DNA of 64,000 bases from Agelaius tricolor. Taxonomy: Eukaryota > Chordata > Aves > Passeriformes > Icteridae. Made by a program: the position numbers and the translations under genes. How positions within the stretch are numbered: the stretch's first letter is position 1; each line of letters opens with the position of its first letter. The notes beneath the pieces are model-generated. The model was given only the letters and a program-made list of their open reading frames with translations. It was not told where the DNA came from and did no database searches. The stretch lies in NCBI GenBank assembly GCA_023055355.1, contig JALJCS010000006.1, positions 35,743,001 to 35,807,000 on the forward strand. The letters are read 5' to 3'. Below are positions 11,973-25,619 of this stretch, piece by piece.

Positions 11973-13679
11973 TGAATCCAGGAATTTGCAACCACTATGT
12001 AAAGCTGAAGAAACTCCAACATAGGCCACTGCTTATGAGTGCAGCTGGATTTCTGATATTTTCTTACTTATGCTGATATGAAAACTGATCTGGACTACTG
12101 ACCTTGGATACAGGACAGTTCATATATCTTGCCAGGGATCTAATGCTAAGCTTGACAGAAAAACTCAGATTGGTTTTAAGGTACATTGGAAAATCCTTCA
12201 AAATTACACAGCATAAGATGAAAGCTTTTGAATAATACACTTTAAAGCTTTAAAAGGTCTTCATTTTCTTCAGTTATTTTCTTCAACAACTAGATAATAT
12301 TTGGTAAACAATAAATCACTCTTTCACACAACAGCCTCCTTCCTGTTCTGAATATCTCAACAAGTAACATCACAAGACACTTTTTAAGGTATTGTACATT
12401 TACAAACACATATTTCCCCAAATAACTTTTGACATTTTTCCTATTTTCTCATACTTAATTTCTTTCATCACACAAAACCTCTCAGAATATTTTCCTTTCT
12501 TTTCTTTGTGACAAAAAAAGACAAAAACAATGTAGCAAATATTTCTTAAAGCCATCATAATTATGTTATAAATCTGCATAGGAAAAAGAAAACACTGTCT
12601 ATAATAGTAAGTTATAACTAAGATATATTTATAGAGAGAGACATAGAGCTATCTGTCTATAACAAACATAGTGAAGATGTGCCTTCAAGAAAGTACTGCA
12701 CGTGCTTGCAAGGTACTTTCCTGTTGTATTATAGTTGCTTACTGTACATCCATTTACAATGCTGAACTTACTGGAGCAGAAGTGGTTCCAAACAAGCCGT
12801 TTTCAGCATCAGTAGGTAGGTCTCTGATGTTTCACAGCTTTGGGGTTTTTTCTCCCGTGGTTATTTTTGTCTTGCTTGGGGAGGGGGATTGGTTATGTCT
12901 AAATATGCAAACTTTATGCCTTTATACACAAGAGCAGTCGTACCTTCTGAGACACTAGACTACCTCTCAGTGACCTTACAAACTTCCTTTGAAATTTCCA
13001 ACAATAGCTGCCTATTTAAAATGCCATAACAACCAAATCCTGTTGACTTTACAAATATGTAGATTTTATTTGCAAAGGAGTAACTTTTACCCACACAATA
13101 AATTAAACAATATTCTTTCAGTATGAAGACTCTTTTAAGCAGAATAATTGGCATCAATAGCACTTACCTGATTGTGTGGAATAGAGGTTATACAGCTCTT
13201 TTCCATTTCAAAACCATGCAATAGCCATTTAAAAAAAATAATGCAATGTTTGAAATTTATGAAAATTAGGTTTTTACTGCAAATGATTTTTAAGAGGCTT
13301 CTAGACACAAATAGTGCAATTTTTTACATTGTGGTTAAAAAAAATGTGCCATATATAATTACTGGTAAAGAGATAGTGCATACAGACCAGGAGGTTTAGA
13401 TCAGTTGATATGTTAATCAAGTAATGAGTACTGCATTCCATCATAAAAAGAATGTCAAGCCTCTTTTCACTAAGAGAAATCAGCTACATGACTATCAGAC
13501 TATCACCAGCCTACTGAAAGGACTTAAAGAAATCAATATCACACAGAAAGATGGATCAAGCATGAATCAATGTGGCAAGCACATAACCAAACAGACATGG
13601 AATTAAACAAGAAGAAAAAAAAAAATACAAGCCAAATCAAAACTAAACCAAACGAAACCAACAAAGATTGTCGCTTAAC

Positions 13680-13842
13680 CTGTTTTGTCAGAGCTGGTAT
13701 TGATGGTATTGGTAGTGATGGAAGTGAAGGTAGTCTTTGCGCTGTCCTTGGTAGTAACAGATTTCTGCTTATTTTTCATGGCTTCCAGTGCTTTGAGCTT
13801 CTTGGCATGTTTAGTGCCTTTGTAGTGGGCCGCAGCCTGGCT
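13680..13842 (-). CDS. ZNF385D: ZNF385D internal coding exon carrying the His half of the finger plus a Ser/Thr-rich linker
   Basis: This 163-nt exon encodes 54 complete residues plus the first base of a split codon, so it enters in phase 0 and leaves in phase 1. It starts SQAAAHYKGTKHAKKLKALE. The His pair of HYKGTKH completes the C-x2-C-x12-H-x5-H finger begun in the exon at 42343-42453. A basic Lys-rich helix follows, then a Ser/Thr-rich linker (TTFTSITTNTINTSSDKT). The acceptor is TTCTCCTTTGTAG and the donor is G|GTTAAG (13679 downwards). The match to ZNF385D is near-complete from memory; I recall Ala where this copy has Thr, after KSVT. The length is not a multiple of three, so skipping this exon would shift the frame and destroy the finger. 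The next exon, which should begin by completing a G-initial codon, was not found below 13680 and is presumed outside the window. Confidence 0.95.
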
Positions 13843-13862
13843 CTACAAAGGAGAACAAAATG
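13843..13862 (-). other. ZNF385D: 3' splice acceptor of the downstream ZNF385D exon
   Basis: On the minus strand a pyrimidine-rich stretch (TTTTGTTCTCCTTTG) leads into TAG directly before the AGC codon. A second AG follows at once (TAGAG), but using it would drop two bases and break the reading frame shared with the upstream exon. Confidence 0.85.
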
Positions 13863-15138
13863 AACCATGCAATCAGGCTCATTTCTAAACTGGCATTCTC
13901 TGTATTAGTACAAATACAGACTACCTTTCAATAATGGGTACCACTTACATTATCCAAGTAGTGACCAAACAGAAAATTATAATTAGAATGATGCTTGGAA
14001 AACAACGGAAAAAGTACTAGAGCCACGCAAATTCAATTAATACAGTATATTACTGTATAACAGTAGATTAATTTCACACCAAAATTAGGTTGTTTTAGTC
14101 TATCTTGCTACCATTAGTTTTTCTATTAAGATTTATACTGCTTTCACATTAAAAAAAAAATCTCAGGCAACGGGGAGAATGGCATTCTCCTCCCGATAGC
14201 TTTGTACTTTTCCAGTTTCTATTTCAAACTAGAATTTTTATCAAAGCTTCCTTCAAAGAACAGTTTACTACTGACAGTGGTATCAGCAAATTCTCAGCAA
14301 AGACTGACAGTAAAAAACAAACCAAAAATACCCCAGCCCAAAACTAAAGCCCAAACAAAAGAAAGCAAAATATAAAACACACCCTTTCAAAGCCCATCAG
14401 CAAAGACTTAACTGAATGTGAGGCAGACATGGAATTATCTGGCTCCTTAAAAATAAATTTTAAAAAATTTAAAAAATAGAGAATTACTTTTGTTCACCTG
14501 CTACAAAAGCTAGTGTTTGAAATTCAAAGCCAGGAGCATCCTTTCAAAGGAGAAAGCTCCTACAAATCTTGTCACAGTTCCAAATACATTTTGGCTACTT
14601 CATATTGCTAAGCTAAAATAGATTTGTACATGCACTGCTATTAAAATTCATGCATTATATTACAAATAACTTTATTATTTTTAGAGTTAACACTACCAAA
14701 TTTATTCATTTAATATATGTGCAAGAATATTTTAAGATTAGTATTTGAACTATTAGATTAAACTGTATACAAAAACCGCTAGAAAATTTGGATGAATATT
14801 CAGCATTTTTTTCTTCACTAATTATTTAATGTTTTATAAGAAAGACAGTATTTCAATTGATAACTTGACAATATGAAAAATTGCTTATATCTTTCCTTTT
14901 GAACTTCAAATTCTATGGAAAGTAACTCCATTATTACTTGAAAGAGAAGTTAAGACTTCAGAAATGTAGTCAAAATTTAGCTATTACAGAACTGAAAAAA
15001 ATGAAAAGCAACAATTCTGGGTCAGCTTAGGGACCCATAAGGTCAGTATTTTTGTTTTAGAAAACGTGAAACAATAGAAGATACTTAGAACATAAAAGAA
15101 AGGTAAATGCTTTCTATTATGGAATCAAAATAATCAAA

Positions 15139-15152
15139 ATATATATATATAT
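15139..15152. repeat. (AT)n microsatellite
   Basis: Seven uninterrupted AT units. Confidence 0.9.
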
Positions 15153-15500
15153 GGAATTTAGTGACTATAAACCTAAAGTATCAAATGGGATAAAAAGACA
15201 CAGTCATTCCAATCACTAAGCTGCTCATGCAGGTAGAAGAATCCTGTATTATCTGGCATTTATTAGTCAGTAGACCGTTATTAAATGCTATTTGTTCTAC
15301 TGAATTTTGGGGAGAGGAGTTCTAGTGATTAACTATGACTCTAAGGATACATAGAGGGAATTATGACTTTCAGCTTATACGAAAAGTCTTGATTCCTTCC
15401 AGATGCCTGAGATTTGAAAAGCATAGGATGAGTAGGAAATAAGTAGGAGCCCCTGTCTAAAACCAATTCACAATATATGTGTAAGTGCATACATGTGTAA

Positions 15501-15525
15501 ATATACACACACACACACTCTCTCT
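15501..15525. repeat. Compound (AC)n(TC)n microsatellite
   Basis: ATATACACACACACACAC changes into CTCTCTCT. Confidence 0.93.
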
Positions 15526-16328
15526 TGGATATTGAGATGCATCATTCAGTTTGGTTGAAAGCCAGTTTCTCTATACCTAAAATAATGTAAATCTTGTATT
15601 AGGTACCCTTATTGAAAGAACACTGGACAGTGAAGTTCTTAATTAGAAACAACTTGAACAGAAACAGCACAATCATGCACCTTTTACAATTCTCAACACA
15701 TAACATTAAGACATACTGTAAGCCAAATACAAACAGTCAGAGGATGTTAATTATAATCAAACTAAAAGACCAGTCTTAAGTTACAATGATGCATTAAAAA
15801 TGACATAATACTGTACACCCCTGTGCTGCTATCATGTCAACTATTTTTAGAGTTTCTAGCCAAATGTAATCATCGGTCAGCTTGAGATTCTGACTGCACT
15901 TTTTCCCTTAACTAACAGTGTCACTAGTCAAACATCTGAAACATATTCACAACGTGGTCCTTAATGATTAACTATGAATGCTGATATTAGCTTGATACAA
16001 ACCCCAGCTTTCTTCACAGAATTGTTGGCAGACTTTTATTATTCTGTTTATTATTTATTATTATTAAGTTTAATTATTCTTCATCCACAGCTCTCTCCAA
16101 ATTCTCTCAGCTTTAGTTCCACAAACCTCATCTCAAGTTGTATGTTGGATGCTGAAGGAATATATAATGAAGGCCTATGTAGAAATTGGTGACCTTTTCA
16201 CTGCTTTGAAATATATGAATGAAATTGCTCTAAAGTGGAAACATATTGCTCAAATTTACAGGTATGATAGCTGCTACTCAGAGTTTTCCATAACTCACTT
16301 CCCACAGAGTGCTGCCAGTTTACCCATC

Positions 16329-16360
16329 TAAATAAGGTCTTCTATTTAAATAAGGTCTTC
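16329..16360. repeat. 14-bp direct repeat, period 18
   Basis: TAAATAAGGTCTTC occurs at 16329-16342 and 16347-16360, separated by TATT. Confidence 0.9.
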
Positions 16361-17228
16361 AAGTCTTTTTATGTCAAAGTTTAAATCTTTTTCCTCTGCG
16401 GGGACATGAAGACATCTAAGCTTGTTTCAATATAACTGTAGCTGGCATGTTAATGGGAGTTCTATGTGAGAGCAAACAGATTGCTCCTAAGCCTTTAACC
16501 AGCTCCAAATTAGATTATGCTGAACTTTTACAACCAAACCGGAACCCTAATTAAAAAGACCAAAGGAAAAAAAAAAAGAAAAAGAGAAAAAGAGTTCTGT
16601 CATTATCTTTCCTTGCAGGAGTAAGATGAAGGAGATGAAAAAATATCAATAAACGTATTTTTCAGGAAAGCAACATAAAATATGGTACCTCACTGAATCA
16701 TTTCTTGCAGCCATAAGAGGACCAAACCATCCTTACTGCTTAAATGGCTTTTACTTGTAGCATATAAAATTCATTGCTGAAAGAGTTTTTACTTGTAGGA
16801 TGAATACATAAATGAGATAGATCATAAAATATAATTATTCCCAACTTTCATGCTGAATTAAGCAATAATAGCAGACAGCAGAAGAGTGAAAAAACAAGTT
16901 AAGTACTAGTTTTTGCTGCTAACCATGATGCTTAACTGAATGAAGAGACTGTATCATTTCAGAAAAGTGAGAAGAATTTCCTTCTGGAACACTTTTACAA
17001 ATGAATACATTAGAGGAATACTTTAGGAATGAGTTTACTTTCTTCCTTCACCACAGTTTCCATGTTTGATGCACAGAATTAATCCTAGCACTGCAAAGAC
17101 AAGTCACTGTCAGCTAATGCCAGTGATGAAGCATGAGAAATACACGAAATATTGCTGGTGTAATGTTGTAGAGAACTTTAGGAAACAAAATACATTCTTG
17201 AAAAAGATGTCCAACATGAAGGTAAAAA

Positions 17229-17355
17229 ATTATTTTTTTATCATTTATTATAATGATATATAACTATGCAAGACATAAATAATATGAAATATAGTAATAT
17301 TATATAACTAATATAATTATATAAATAAATAATTTAATTATAATAATTTTTATTA
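17229..17355. repeat. AT-only low-complexity block
   Basis: About 125 bp almost free of G and C, built of ATTA, TATAA and AATAAT words with many short palindromes (for example TATATAACTAATATAATTATATAA). Likely low-complexity DNA; a matrix-attachment role is possible but unsupported. Confidence 0.85.
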
Positions 17356-20300
17356 CTACTTTGTACCTAAGTTGAAAACTCAAGGATCCTTAAATAAATT
17401 TTGAGGACCCTGATCCTAAAAATTACATGTAGACCAACTTTGGTCTGTGGGAACTACTTCAATGAAGTGGCAAAATGTCTGCTAGCAAATCACTTTTCAA
17501 TGTTATTTGTAACAACTTCCTACCTATTTGAGCAGTACAAGTCAATTTAAGCATCTCCTAATATTTTCATCTGGTTCCATGTACCAGTGTTGAATAATTA
17601 GGGACCTTTCTAAGCCATATATTTTATAACCCTGACAAATTGCTCAAATATAAAAAAGGATTTGTCTATAAAATCTGTCTGTATATTTATGTTATAACCA
17701 CACAGATAAACATACTACAAAACAATAAAAATACTGTATGAAGATGTGAACAGTTAGAAAACAGATCCATAGTGTTAAACTCAGTTGTATTTTCCTTGCT
17801 TAAGTGCAGCATTGTACCACAATCACCATCACAACATCATATTATCAAGCAAATTGAAATGTGTAAAATACACTGAGAAAGACGAAATTGGATCTAGATT
17901 GTCTGTTTTAAACAATCCAGACAGTATTCTTTTGCAATTACAGTGAACATATCTACATGGCAGTCTTCAATATGAGTTTGTCTGCCTAACTAATGTACTT
18001 CACTGGATTATATGCCTTCTCACTTATGTTCTTTAGGCAGCAGTGCAACAAAAACATTATGCTTAGTTTTTGCATCGAGGAAAAAAACAGGTCTTGTCCT
18101 ATTCTCAGAGAATTTTTAACTCTGCAGCACTGCATCTTCTTTTTCATATCCCTCCTGATCCACCTCATGTTACCATTCTTCTTACAGATTGTTTTCCTGC
18201 CTTAATCACTCCCTCTAGGCAACACCTTCATAATCAAGGCCAGTTCAAATAGAAGAAACCTTTTGCAAAAGGTGTAGTGGATGTGTTCCACTGATTCTTT
18301 CTCACAAAATTAAATCCAACTATCTTGCATTATGTCTTTCTCTTTTCACAATGCATTTTGAAAGATGTCTGTTGTTGGTAAGGCTCCATGCTTTTACCTG
18401 GCTAACTAGTAGCAAGGCTACAGCATGCCTGCACCCTAAGAAAGCACAAAATTGAGAGGGCTGAGAGTGCTGGAAAGTCTATTCTGTCTGCCTGGGACTT
18501 CAGAAGTTCACACCATCTTTTTTTATTTTGGCTAATTCAGCAACAGATGTCAGGATTCTCCAGACCAAAAAGCTCTAAAACAACAACAAAAAATTAGATT
18601 CCCAGTTCAAACTAATACTGTCAGTGAGCTGGGCACATATGCACAGTGATAATACATAATACATAACTGCATAAGCCAGGAAGGCTTCTGTTCTTGATGA
18701 AGTCAGGGAAATTTCTTATGAGAGGTCTATCACATACTACTATAACTTCCAAGTACAAATATTTTCCTATAGTTGGGCTGTCAATAAGTATTTGAAAAAT
18801 AATTTTACTGGCGTCCTAAGCCTACAAGAAAGTGATAAAATTCAAATGACTTTCTTATTTTTGGAGCAAGTGTGTCATTTTTTCTAGCAACTCCAAAGCC
18901 TGAGCAGCCAGTGATGACAGCATTGCCCAGGGAAGGTTGCAGGGAAGGATGCAGCTGAGACATCTGTATCCTACCAGTTATATAACCAGAGCTGTTCTCC
19001 ATGGAACTTCTCCTGTAAGTAAACTGGAGAAGTTTACTGGGAGAAAGCCTTACAGGCCTGAGATGCCCAACACTTGGTTCAGCCTAAAGCAGGGGTCTAA
19101 CAGTGAGAAACAGCTAAAAAATTTTGTAGAGGATTGTGCAGTCTTTTTCATAGAAATGTAGTTACTCTGTTTAGTAGGTAAATTTTTACATGAGGCAATA
19201 TTAAATTTTAAAAAAATACTTTCTTAAAAGGCCCTCTATTTGTTTGGTCAGTGAGTGCACATGGGAAATCCAGAATTACACCCAAGTCCTGTGCTTACCC
19301 ACTAGAAAACAGAAAAATTCCACAGACTTTAGCAGTTTCACAGACACTGTACATGAAACAACTAATTACCTGTGCAAGCCTTAGCAGAATAGGAGATTAA
19401 GTAAAAACATGTAATGCAATTTTTAAAGATGATGTCAACATGATGACATGGTTCATATTGAACAAGTATCCTAATTTCTGCCTGATACATACAAATTCAA
19501 TCTGCAGTCAATTATGGTGAAGATAAACATTGCCTATCATTATTTCTAACTTCTGCTAAGCTTACTTTTATCTTCTGAGTTGTGCCACTTAAATTTTTTG
19601 AGCAGTCTATCACAACACAACTCTGTAATCCAATTACCCTATTCACTCAGGTGTAATTGTGGTACTAAACACCAAGGATATGTGGAACATGGCTTCTTTC
19701 AGATTTGTTCTGAGAGAAGGCTTTTGTCCCCAAAACTGTGATTGATCAATTCACACTTTCTCTAGAACCAAAGATACAATAACAGGTCAGGAACAACAAA
19801 GGTCTTCTCTGAAGAAAACAACCCAAAACAATTCTCCATTATTATGGCAGAATAAAATGCCCCAATATATTGTTCCCCAGGTACTTATAAAGAAAGCTCC
19901 CTCTTTCTGCTCCCTCTTCTCCTTCCTAAAGCATTTATTCAGTATACTCATGAATGCACCCTGAGACTCACTGATCAGAGTGAATGAGTTCTTCCTGAGC
20001 TCACCAGCACCCTTGCATAATTAATCTGCTCTACCCCACTCCCTGTTCTTGAACTTCTTCCAGAGTAATTTCTGTAATGGTGAGAGAATGCACCTGGCAA
20101 GAGCCTGCATCACATTGGGAGAGACTGGCATCGACACCATTCTTATGGTAAAACCATCAATAGTTTAGTAAAATCAATTTCATTTTCATTATGAAAGGAA
20201 TAGCATATTTTCATTACGGAAAGCAAAACTTGTTTTATCTTGGTCAGATGAAGAAGTAAAAATTTCCTACCTAACTTCACTTATTCCATAGGACAGTATT

Positions 20301-21980
20301 TTTTGGTCCATGCTTGCACTATAAACTGCCATTGAGTGTGACATTACCTGAAATAATTTAGGCAAGATACAAAAATCTGCCTGAATATAACACACTGCAT
20401 TCTGAGGCAACATACACTGTGCCAAAATATATATACTGAAGGGAATATAACTCAAGTAATCAATCAGTTCTCATACCTGGCATTTTTCCTTTAAGGACAC
20501 TAGTACTTCGTGCAGAACAACAAAATTTTGTTACATGTTGAAATACAATAAACAGGCCGTTGATTTTGCCATCTATTTTATCCTTTTTATTGTTAAGAAA
20601 AAGCAGTTTTAAGCTTATTTTGACAAGGTTATCAAGTTCTACAATCTGGAATTTTATATATTCTGTCTTGCAAAGCAATATGGTTGTTTAGGGGGATGCT
20701 CTTTAGATGGGGAGAGGAAACGTGGTCTTTTGAAAACTGCTGTCATCAATAAAATTAACTTTTAAATTAAATTAACATTTAATCTCATCTTTACTGTATT
20801 CATTAGCACCATCATTTATTTTCACCATAGCAAATCTTAATGTCGCTAGAATTTCAAGAGAATATTAAACTCATTTGGTATCTTTTTTTCATTTAGATTA
20901 ACCAAGTGATTAATCTCAGATTAATATTAGAATGATATACAAAAAAAAGTTAATCTATACACACTGCTATGAGCTATGCATATAATAAAATAAAGCATAT
21001 ATTAATTCAGCTTCCAGTTTTGAATCTGGAACTGATATATTCTAAATGGAGAACTTGAACAAATGATATATGCTACTGGTATTTTGTAGAAATGTACCCC
21101 AGATTCCTTGCACTAGCAGTGTGCACCACCACACATTTTTTAAACATTGTATTAATAATGTAATTTCAGTTCAATATTCAAGGTTATACACAAATTATGA
21201 TTATTTAAAAAAACAAGCGACCCTGTTGAACTTAGCATCAATTTTCTGAATAGTGTTGAAAATTCAGTTTTTTCTGGTGTCATCAAAAGAATAACAGTGT
21301 TGGATATGGAGCCAGCACCTGTTTGAATAAGAGTTTATTCACAACACCTAATTGGAGTCAAGGATCTACACATGCACTTACCTGCCCAGACACTCATTTA
21401 ATTTAGAAACTTTTCACTGTTTGAACAAAACCCACTTGATTCCCTCAGCATGCATCTTGTGAACTCATAACTAGAGAAAGTTGAGTAGGTGGGTTTGGAG
21501 TACCTTGTCTGAGTGTTTTCACCTGCTTTCTGTTGCCAAGGAAACTATTTCTCTTTGTTTACCTTCACAATAAAAATCTTATTGAATTCTGAGTTTCTGA
21601 TTTTTTTTTTGACTGAAGCAAAGCATCATGGAAGAGTAATGGTCAGACACAAAGATACTACAAGAAATTTCATGCAAAACAGTAAAAGCTCAAAAAGTGC
21701 TTCCTTATGATTTGAACCTTATATTTGAAATTACAAGTTAATATGATTTCTATATACAAAATCATAAAAGAGAGTCCACAGAGTTATTGTAACTGCTCCT
21801 AAACACAGTCTTAATACTTTTATTGCAATCACTGTTTAAAATACTGTAATTACTAAAAGCTTTTCAAGTTTCAGTTTTGTGTTCAGAAAAATGTTGATTC
21901 AACTTCCCAATTATTTCATAAAAACATACAGTTTCACAGATTTTTCATTTTGGATTCTCAATATATATTTCAATGATTAT

Positions 21981-22023
21981 TTTAATGTAAATATTTTAAT
22001 GTAAATATTTAATGTAAATATTT
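21981..22023. repeat. Three tandem copies of a 13-14-bp AT-rich unit
   Basis: TTTAATGTAAATA at 21981, TTTTAATGTAAATA at 21994 and TTTAATGTAAATA at 22008 differ only by one T. The TAATGTAAATA core resembles binding sites for several A/T-binding factors, but its simple composition makes chance likely. Confidence 0.9.
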
Positions 22024-23248
22024 TCAATGTCCTTTAAATCAGCTCCTACCCATAAGCAGAAATTCAAAACCCACAAAAAGAAATATAAATGCTCAAATTT
22101 CCTGATTACAACTTAATTTTATGTGAGCTTGACTGTAGGTTCCCAGGTTAAATCTCCAGCCTTCTTCTAGAAGACTATAAATATACATAAAATATCATTT
22201 GAACTTTTCCACCGTGAAAAGTTTGCACAGATGCACAAAGACTGATAATTTAAAGAGGGGAGAGTTTATAGATTCTTTCATTCTCTTAATAGCTTGAAAG
22301 GCACCCAAACCTTCCCTGTACAGAAACATCCATAGAGAGGCAGTCCGTTTTCTTGGAATAAAAGAACTCTTAGCTCACTAGTTTGCTTATTTAGACACAT
22401 TTTGTATGCCTAAAAGAGTTCTATGCCAGTAATTTGCTTAAAAAGTGCCACTATAGGTGTGTCCATAAGACACTCTAGGAGAAATACACATTACATAAAA
22501 AAAAAAAAAAGAAAATAAGTAAAATGAATAAATGCTACCTACTAGAAACAAAAGTAAAATGTTTTATGTAATGAATCAATATAAATAGAACATAAATAGC
22601 TTAGTGGTGATAAAAACTAGTGCCATACCAAGAAAGTAAATCTGTATTAAACCTAGTTTTTTCTAAACAATTAGCAAAGGAGAAAATATTTTGAGAAAAT
22701 AATCCAAAGGGAACAAAGGTTTATAAGGCATAGGAACTTGAAGATCGGTCAGTCTGCAATGCAGTTCTATTTATTCCTTTATATATTTTTTAATTTCTTT
22801 TGCCTTGCTTTCAGTTATCCTTGGGTGATTCTGTGAACATATTAAGGGTCTCAGTGAAGTTCACAAAATACTGTATGTACCTGTAAGATTTGCCACTGCT
22901 CTTCTACCAACTAGCACAGAGCCTTAGCACTTTGTATCATTACCTTAACACATACCTAGAGTACACAGACCTGCTTGTGAGCAAGTCATTAAATCTGCCA
23001 TTAGAGTTAGTCATTAAATCAATTAATATGCTTGGTTCTTAAAGTAATACATATATGTGGATAGATCAAGTTGCTCCAAAAGTAATGAAGGCTGAAAACT
23101 GGGATTTATTTAATGAGATGTGTAGGCTGTTGTATTACCATCAATACAGAAAAGGCCATGATACCTTCCAGTATAAAGCTGACAGGTCAGAATCTTTTAC
23201 TCCTTTAAGCTGTTAGGTTCCATGTAGGAAGCCAAAGTTAGGGATATT

Positions 23249-23278
23249 AAATAGTATAAATATAAATAGTATAAATAT
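23249..23278. repeat. Exact 15-bp tandem duplication
   Basis: AAATAGTATAAATAT is present twice in a row (23249-23263, 23264-23278) and then degenerates into ATAATAAAAC. Confidence 0.93.
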
Positions 23279-25061
23279 AATAAAACTTAAAGAGATGTTC
23301 TGACATCACTTACTGTTTACACTGTGGTTACATTTTGTCTCCTTCCTACAAAACGTTCTACTTATTTGATGTTACACTGAAATCTGAAAATCTGTTGGGT
23401 TTTTTTTTCCCCATTGAACAAAACCAAATTGAAGATAAAAGAAACTGGCTGCAATCCTATAAACTTTGCTGGATATGAACAGTGCCTCTGAAATCAACTG
23501 GACATTTTAGATGTTCAAGTGCAATAGGAGAAGTGTCTCAGAGATGCTCTATACTTCTACATTGGCATTAAAGTTTCTCATCTCCTCTAGTCAAGCACAG
23601 GTTATCAGGTTCAAAACTGGAACAGTTATATGAAATCATAAGGTGTATAAAGTAAAAAAAGATTAAACTAGACAGGTATAAAAGCCCTTTCTGGTTTTAA
23701 AGCCTAAGACATTTGTTTGGGCAGAGATTACTTAAAGAATGAAATTTCCAAAATTTAATGCTGGGACTCCAAAGTTTTTGGAGCAGGCAAATCTCTTCAT
23801 ATCTGTTCACAAAACTGATTAACAAATTTATACTTATTTATTTGTTCTCTCTTGTTTTTATGTTGCCCTTCCTTTTGTTATGGCAGAGCTAAGGAAAAGA
23901 CAGTATGTCTTCCCCAGCCCCTAAAAAATTACTTTCAGAAAACTGATTTCTTTAGTAAAAACCTGTAGAGATTTCTGAACTTTCTTTGAATAAAATGGAA
24001 ATAGGAATCTTTAACTTCACCTCCAATGATGAACTGAAACTGTGAACAGCTCTTAGTTTGCATCCATGACATCTCACTGCTGGGATAATTAGCATGCCTC
24101 ACTGTGCTTTGTAGCTCCCCAAATTTATACAATGGAGCATGTTGTACTGAAAACTTCTACATAAAAAAACCGAGAACTCTCAACAAGGAAATCTCGTCAT
24201 GGGTTTCCAAGCTGGTGGTGTACATTTGGAGTGTATGGACAGTTTGAACTGATTTGGGCTCAATGAGCTTCAGGATGATTTCTGGAGTTCAACCACCACT
24301 GAGTACAGGTGAAGCAGCAATATGGGGCAGCCAGGTTCTTATGTCCATAGCTTTATAATTTTTAAAACTGATCCTTAAAAAATTTCTTTAATATGTTATG
24401 CTTAACATTACTACTAAATTGCATAAAGCAGTAAGTTCTTTTTTCTCTTGGGTATTTATTCATGACTTACTTTTTGCAAATAAGTGCACAAATATGATTA
24501 GCTTTTGCAAATTGCTCCTTATTCTGTTACTGGTAAGTAATTTTTATAATTCTGCAGTGTAAACAGATGCTATTTTCCACTACACATTCAGCTGTAATGA
24601 GCTAATTCAATGTGTTAAAAACAACAAAAGATCTTCAAGAATGAGCTATTTGCTTCAATATTCCAACCTCCTTTGAAATCTGTGTTGAAATCACCAATGA
24701 TAGGAAGTTAGAAAATTACCGTAGAAGCCCTGTTGCAAAAGAAGGGCTCTAGTTAATTTATTCAAATCCCAGCTGTGTTCTGTTACCTTACTAACAGACA
24801 TGCTGCCCATCATATTGATCCAAAAGTTATTTTTTGACCAGAGCTAATAGGCTTCATTACTTTTCCTGTAACAAAACAATATTTGGGCACAAGTTTTGCA
24901 ACTGTTTCAACATTCACACTTATGAAATCATTATACACCAAAATCTAGAAAAAATGAACCATATTTTCCTTGCCCTTTGGAAATGGCAAGGACCTCCTTC
25001 CTATGAAAGAGAGAAAAATAAAACCAAAACAGAAAGGAAACATGTTGAGTTTAGATTGTGT

Positions 25062-25116
25062 GGGTGAAATCCTGGCACCACTTAAGTCAACAGAATTGAT
25101 GACATTTATTTCACCC
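25062..25116. repeat. Palindromic mini-element with GGGTGAAAT termini
   Basis: A 55-bp unit starts GGGTGAAATCCTGGC and ends ATTTCACCC; the outer 9 bp are exact inverted repeats. The left half (GTGAAATCCTGGCaCCACTtAAGTCAA) fits a recalled amniote-wide repeat, GTGAAATCCTGGCCCCAcTGAAGTCAATGG, whose full form is palindromic and MITE-like. No protein is encoded. The element is old, as its central parts have diverged. Confidence 0.55.
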
Positions 25117-25590
25117 TGGACTGGCAATTGAAAGCAAGTGCAATACTCCATCTGGAAACTGTGAAGAATTTAAAGATGGACCAACAGCCTTTGACTAAGC
25201 CAACAAAACCAAATGTACAGCACAGAAACACATCAGCTGAGAAAAAAGTTCTGTTTTCACCACAAAAATATGTCATAATCAACTTGGAATATGCTAAATG
25301 CTTAGCCTCACTATAGCATTTGTTTTAGTAACTGCATCATCTTGGTTGGCACTTTATACTAATATTCAGATGCTACTGGTATCTTGTGCATAAATATATG
25401 CTACAAAAAAGTGAAAAATAAAAATTAAGAACATCAGAACAAAAAAAAAAAAAAAGAAATAGCTCAAATAGAAATGACTTGATTTTTCTGCTCTTTTTTA
25501 CTAGGTTTTACTTAACACTGCTAAAGACAACCATGGGAATATTTTCCAATTTCTTTTATATTTTAGCAAATCTGTTTGAGAAAGGCAATT

Positions 25591-25619
25591 GTATGTGTGT
25601 ATATATATATATATATATA
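25591..25619. repeat. Compound (TG)n(TA)n microsatellite
   Basis: GTATGTGTGT followed by about nine TA units. Confidence 0.95.

Larger units (their letters stand above)
1..13679 (-). other. ZNF385D: ZNF385D intron, downstream of the second exon (partial)
   Basis: No coding exon could be supported here on either strand. Open frames are short and scattered, as expected by chance in AT-rich DNA. The stretch contains a 41-bp tandem duplication (1.09 kb), an old CR1-like remnant (2.74 kb), a compound CR1 (7.19-9.24 kb), an ancient repeat tail (9.69 kb), an (AAAT)n tract (10.06 kb) and a 22-bp tandem duplication (11.93 kb). Nothing else was recognised in 1-2700, 3000-7180 or 10110-13670. I looked for the next ZNF385D exon (acidic EEEKAKRLLY region with a further CxxC finger) and did not see it. 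Confidence 0.75.

Noticed and set aside
13570..13863. Plus-strand open frame of 97 codons
   Set aside because: It is antisense to the ZNF385D exon at 13680-13842; the minus-strand frame has splice sites and a clear family match.
17229..17355. AT-only block, considered as a replication origin or matrix-attachment site
   Set aside because: Composition alone is not evidence, and similar AT-rich stretches are common in this intron.
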